The position numbers and the translations under genes are program-made. Positions 62,063-64,000 of a stretch of DNA of 64,000 nucleotides are shown piece by piece. The notes beneath the pieces were generated by a model, which saw nothing but the letters and a program-made list of their open reading frames with translations, was not told the DNA's origin and ran no database searches. Each line of letters starts with the position of its first letter. Position 1 is the stretch's first letter. The stretch spans positions 620,001-684,000 of the forward strand of contig NZ_VFPL01000001.1 in the NCBI RefSeq assembly GCF_006716645.1, read 5' to 3'. The stretch comes from Arcticibacter tournemirensis. GTDB taxonomy: Bacteria > Bacteroidota > Bacteroidia > Sphingobacteriales > Sphingobacteriaceae.

Positions 62063-64000
62063 ATGACCAAAAATATTTTTATTGCAACAGCAGAGCCATA
62101 CAGTGGTAAATCTATTGTGGCGCTGGGCCTTGTAAATATGCTTTTGGGTAAAACCCGGAAAGTGGGTTATTTTAAGCCTATTATTAATTACGATCCAAAA
62201 GAAAAAAAGGATGTTCATATCCAGACGATCGTAGACTATTTTTCACTCCCTGTTAATTACGACGAAACGTATGCCCTGACGAGACAGGAGGCAATGCGAC
62301 AGCTTGAAGGCGAAAGCCAGGGGCAAATGATGGATACCATTATCAGTAAGTTTAAAAAGCTCGAAGAAAACTATGATTTTACGGTAATAGAAGGGAGTGA
62401 TTTTGTAGGAGAAGGGGCTGCTTTCGAATTTGAAGCAAACGTTTCGATTGCAAAAAACCTGGGCGCTCCGGCAATCATAGTTGTATCGGGTGAAGGTAAG
62501 ACCACCGCACAGATAGTGAATTCAGTGTTCACTATGTTGCGGAATTTTGAGGCGCGCGAGGTGCAGGTGCTTGCTATAGTAGCAAATAAGGTAAAGCAAG
62601 ATCAGGCAGCAGATGTAAAAGAACTTCTAACTCTGCAGTTGCCTAAGAATGCGATTCTTGCCGTTATTCCTGAAGACAAGGGCCTTCTGAATCCGACAAT
62701 GAAGGAGATCTATGAGAACCTGGGAGGAAATCTCTTATTTGGAGAAGAGTATTTATCTAATCAGGTTGATAATTTCGTTACCGGAGCCATGAACGTTCCG
62801 AATTTCCTGAGACACATTAAAGATAATGTCCTTATTGTTACACCTGGTGATCGCGGAGATATCATTATAGGATCATTACAGGCAAATATTTCTACAAACT
62901 ACCCGAAAGTTGCTGGTATTGTGCTCTCTGCCGGATCGATTCCGGAAGAACCGATTATCCGCCTGATTGAAGGTTCGCAAACAGTCGTTCCAATTATTTC
63001 GGTAAATACAGGTACCTTTCAAACTATTGCTGAAATCGCCTCTATTAAGTCGAGGATCACTACCGACAACACCAAGAAGATTCAGCTGGCAATTGATACA
63101 TTCGACAAATATGTGGATGTGCAGGCGCTTGATCAAAAAATCGTAACCTTTACACCAGAGGGAATCACGCCTCATATGTTCCAGTACCAACTCGGTAAGT
63201 GGGCTAAGAGTGAGATTAAACATATTGTGTTGCCGGAAGGCGACGATGAACGCGTCCTTAAGGCTGCAGCCCGGCTGATAAGTCAGGAAATTGTAAATCT
63301 GACTATTCTTGGCGACGCCTCTTCTATCGCTGCTGCTGTGAAGCGTTTGGGTCTCGATCTTGATCTCAATAAAGTAAGGATTATTAATCCTGCCCAATCA
63401 GAGTTCTACGATGATTATGTAGAAACACTTTACGAGCTCAGAAAAAATAAGAACGTAACGATGGAGATGGCACGTGACCTGATGACAGATGTTTCTTATT
63501 TTGGAACGATGATGGTCTATAAAGGACACGCTGACGGTATGGTATCGGGTGCAGTTCATACAACACAGCATACGATACGGCCCGCCCTGCAGTTTGTGAA
63601 GACCAAGCCCGGGATTTCTGTTGTATCTTCTGTATTCTTTATGTGCCTGCCTGATCGTGTATCGGTATTCGGCGATTGTGCAGTGAATCCGAATCCTACA
63701 GCCGAACAGCTTGCTGAAATTGCAATTTCATCGGCCGAAAGCAGCATCCGTTTTGGCATCGAGCCACGAATTGCTATGCTTTCATATTCTTCGGGAACTT
63801 CAGGCGAAGGTGCAGATGTTGATAAAGTTCGCAAAGCTACCGAAATTGTTAAGCAGAAGAGACCTGATCTAAAGGTAGAAGGCCCTATCCAATATGATGC
63901 TGCTGTAGATCCGGTTGTTGGTAAACAAAAAATGCCGAATTCAGAAGTAGCGGGACAAGCAAGCGTGCTTATATTCCCTGACCTTAATACAGGTAACAAT
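62063..64000 (+). CDS. pta: Phosphate acetyltransferase, truncated by the window edge
   Basis: The first 646 residues of a long-type Pta, open to the right edge. The enzyme makes acetyl phosphate from acetyl-CoA in the acetate pathway with AckA. The N-terminal P-loop (IFIATAEPYSGKS) and dethiobiotin-synthase-like AAA_26 region (about 1-200), the DRTGG-type middle (about 220-340; VTPGDRGDIIIGSL) and the catalytic PTA_PTB domain (from about 375; HIVLPEGDDERVLKAA, GMVSGAVHTTQHTIRPALQ, VVSSVFFMCLPD, SYSSGTSGEG) are all present. ATG 62063 begins MTKNIFIATAEP. About 50 residues are missing at the end. Confidence 0.95.
   Translation, partial: MTKNIFIATAEPYSGKSIVALGLVNMLLGKTRKVGYFKPIINYDPKEKKDVHIQTIVDYFSLPVNYDETYALTRQEAMRQLEGESQGQMMDTIISKFKKLEENYDFTVIEGSDFVGEGAAFEFEANVSIAKNLGAPAIIVVSGEGKTTAQIVNSVFTMLRNFEAREVQVLAIVANKVKQDQAADVKELLTLQLPKNAILAVIPEDKGLLNPTMKEIYENLGGNLLFGEEYLSNQVDNFVTGAMNVPNFLRHIKDNVLIVTPGDRGDIIIGSLQANISTNYPKVAGIVLSAGSIPEEPIIRLIEGSQTVVPIISVNTGTFQTIAEIASIKSRITTDNTKKIQLAIDTFDKYVDVQALDQKIVTFTPEGITPHMFQYQLGKWAKSEIKHIVLPEGDDERVLKAAARLISQEIVNLTILGDASSIAAAVKRLGLDLDLNKVRIINPAQSEFYDDYVETLYELRKNKNVTMEMARDLMTDVSYFGTMMVYKGHADGMVSGAVHTTQHTIRPALQFVKTKPGISVVSSVFFMCLPDRVSVFGDCAVNPNPTAEQLAEIAISSAESSIRFGIEPRIAMLSYSSGTSGEGADVDKVRKATEIVKQKRPDLKVEGPIQYDAAVDPVVGKQKMPNSEVAGQASVLIFPDLNTGNN

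Noticed and set aside
62876-63999. Minus-strand frames of 173 and 147 aa
   Set aside because: They are shadows of pta, which is open and conserved on the plus strand throughout.

Overview
The window looks like the chromosome of a Bacteroidota species, most likely family Sphingobacteriaceae (Pedobacter/Mucilaginibacter/Arcticibacter type). The signs are SusC/SusD pairs, FecI/FecR-type sigma and anti-sigma factors, 7TMR-DISM kinases, GLPGLI and PorP/SprF proteins, LytS/LytTR pairs, and promoters of the Bacteroidota form TTG-N19-TAnnTTTG. The genus is an inference; no rRNA is present.

Layout. 1-7.3 kb: start of an S9 prolyl oligopeptidase, lpxH, then a signalling block (two single receivers, a receiver-kinase, a 7TMR-DISM kinase, a methyltransferase, a GNAT-like protein). 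7.3-9.2 kb: a nested palindromic repeat in a 600-bp gap, prfA, and tRNA-Asp with clear promoter and terminator. 9.26-10.72 kb: a complete ISL3-type insertion sequence with inverted ends and an 8-bp target duplication. 11.1-23.0 kb: an ECF sigma/FecR-controlled locus with two unknown exported proteins, an STN-type SusC, SusD and two F5/8-type surface lipoproteins. Three copies of a promoter-like motif TCCCCCC-N16-CGTCTTTA stand before fecR, before the unknown lipoprotein and before susC. 23.2-29.0 kb: a TSUP transporter, a LacI regulator and a convergent FucP-type symporter / aldo-keto reductase / zinc dehydrogenase operon whose promoter carries a 20-bp perfect palindrome. 29.1-35.0 kb: an EEP-family membrane protein, then an unusual set of a GH1-like enzyme fused to an RmlD-like reductase, a glycosyltransferase and a divergent GH1-like enzyme.

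35.3-35.6 kb holds a minus-strand transcription unit with promoter and terminator but no protein, folding as a tRNA-like cloverleaf. 35.7-42.8 kb: SemiSWEET, OsmC, an esterase, an outer-membrane barrel with its GLPGLI partner and an alanine/cation symporter. 43.4-44.3 kb: a broken KaiC/histidine-kinase chimera. 44.4-49.2 kb: an outer-membrane receptor with a LytS/LytTR pair. 49.3-54 kb: small exported or membrane proteins, PorP/SprF and a SusC-like barrel. 54-58.3 kb: a DEAD-box helicase with a small partner, a lipoprotein, a frameshifted MFS efflux gene and a coiled-coil protein. 58.5-64 kb: a membrane protein, two YceI proteins around a porin-like barrel, and pta running off the end.

How it fits together: most of the window serves glycan uptake and envelope function. 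The ECF/FecR locus is a self-contained outer-membrane uptake system with no glycanase of its own in view; the fucose-type operon next to it could use a released sugar. The tRNA-Asp/IS junction may mark the edge of an accessory segment.
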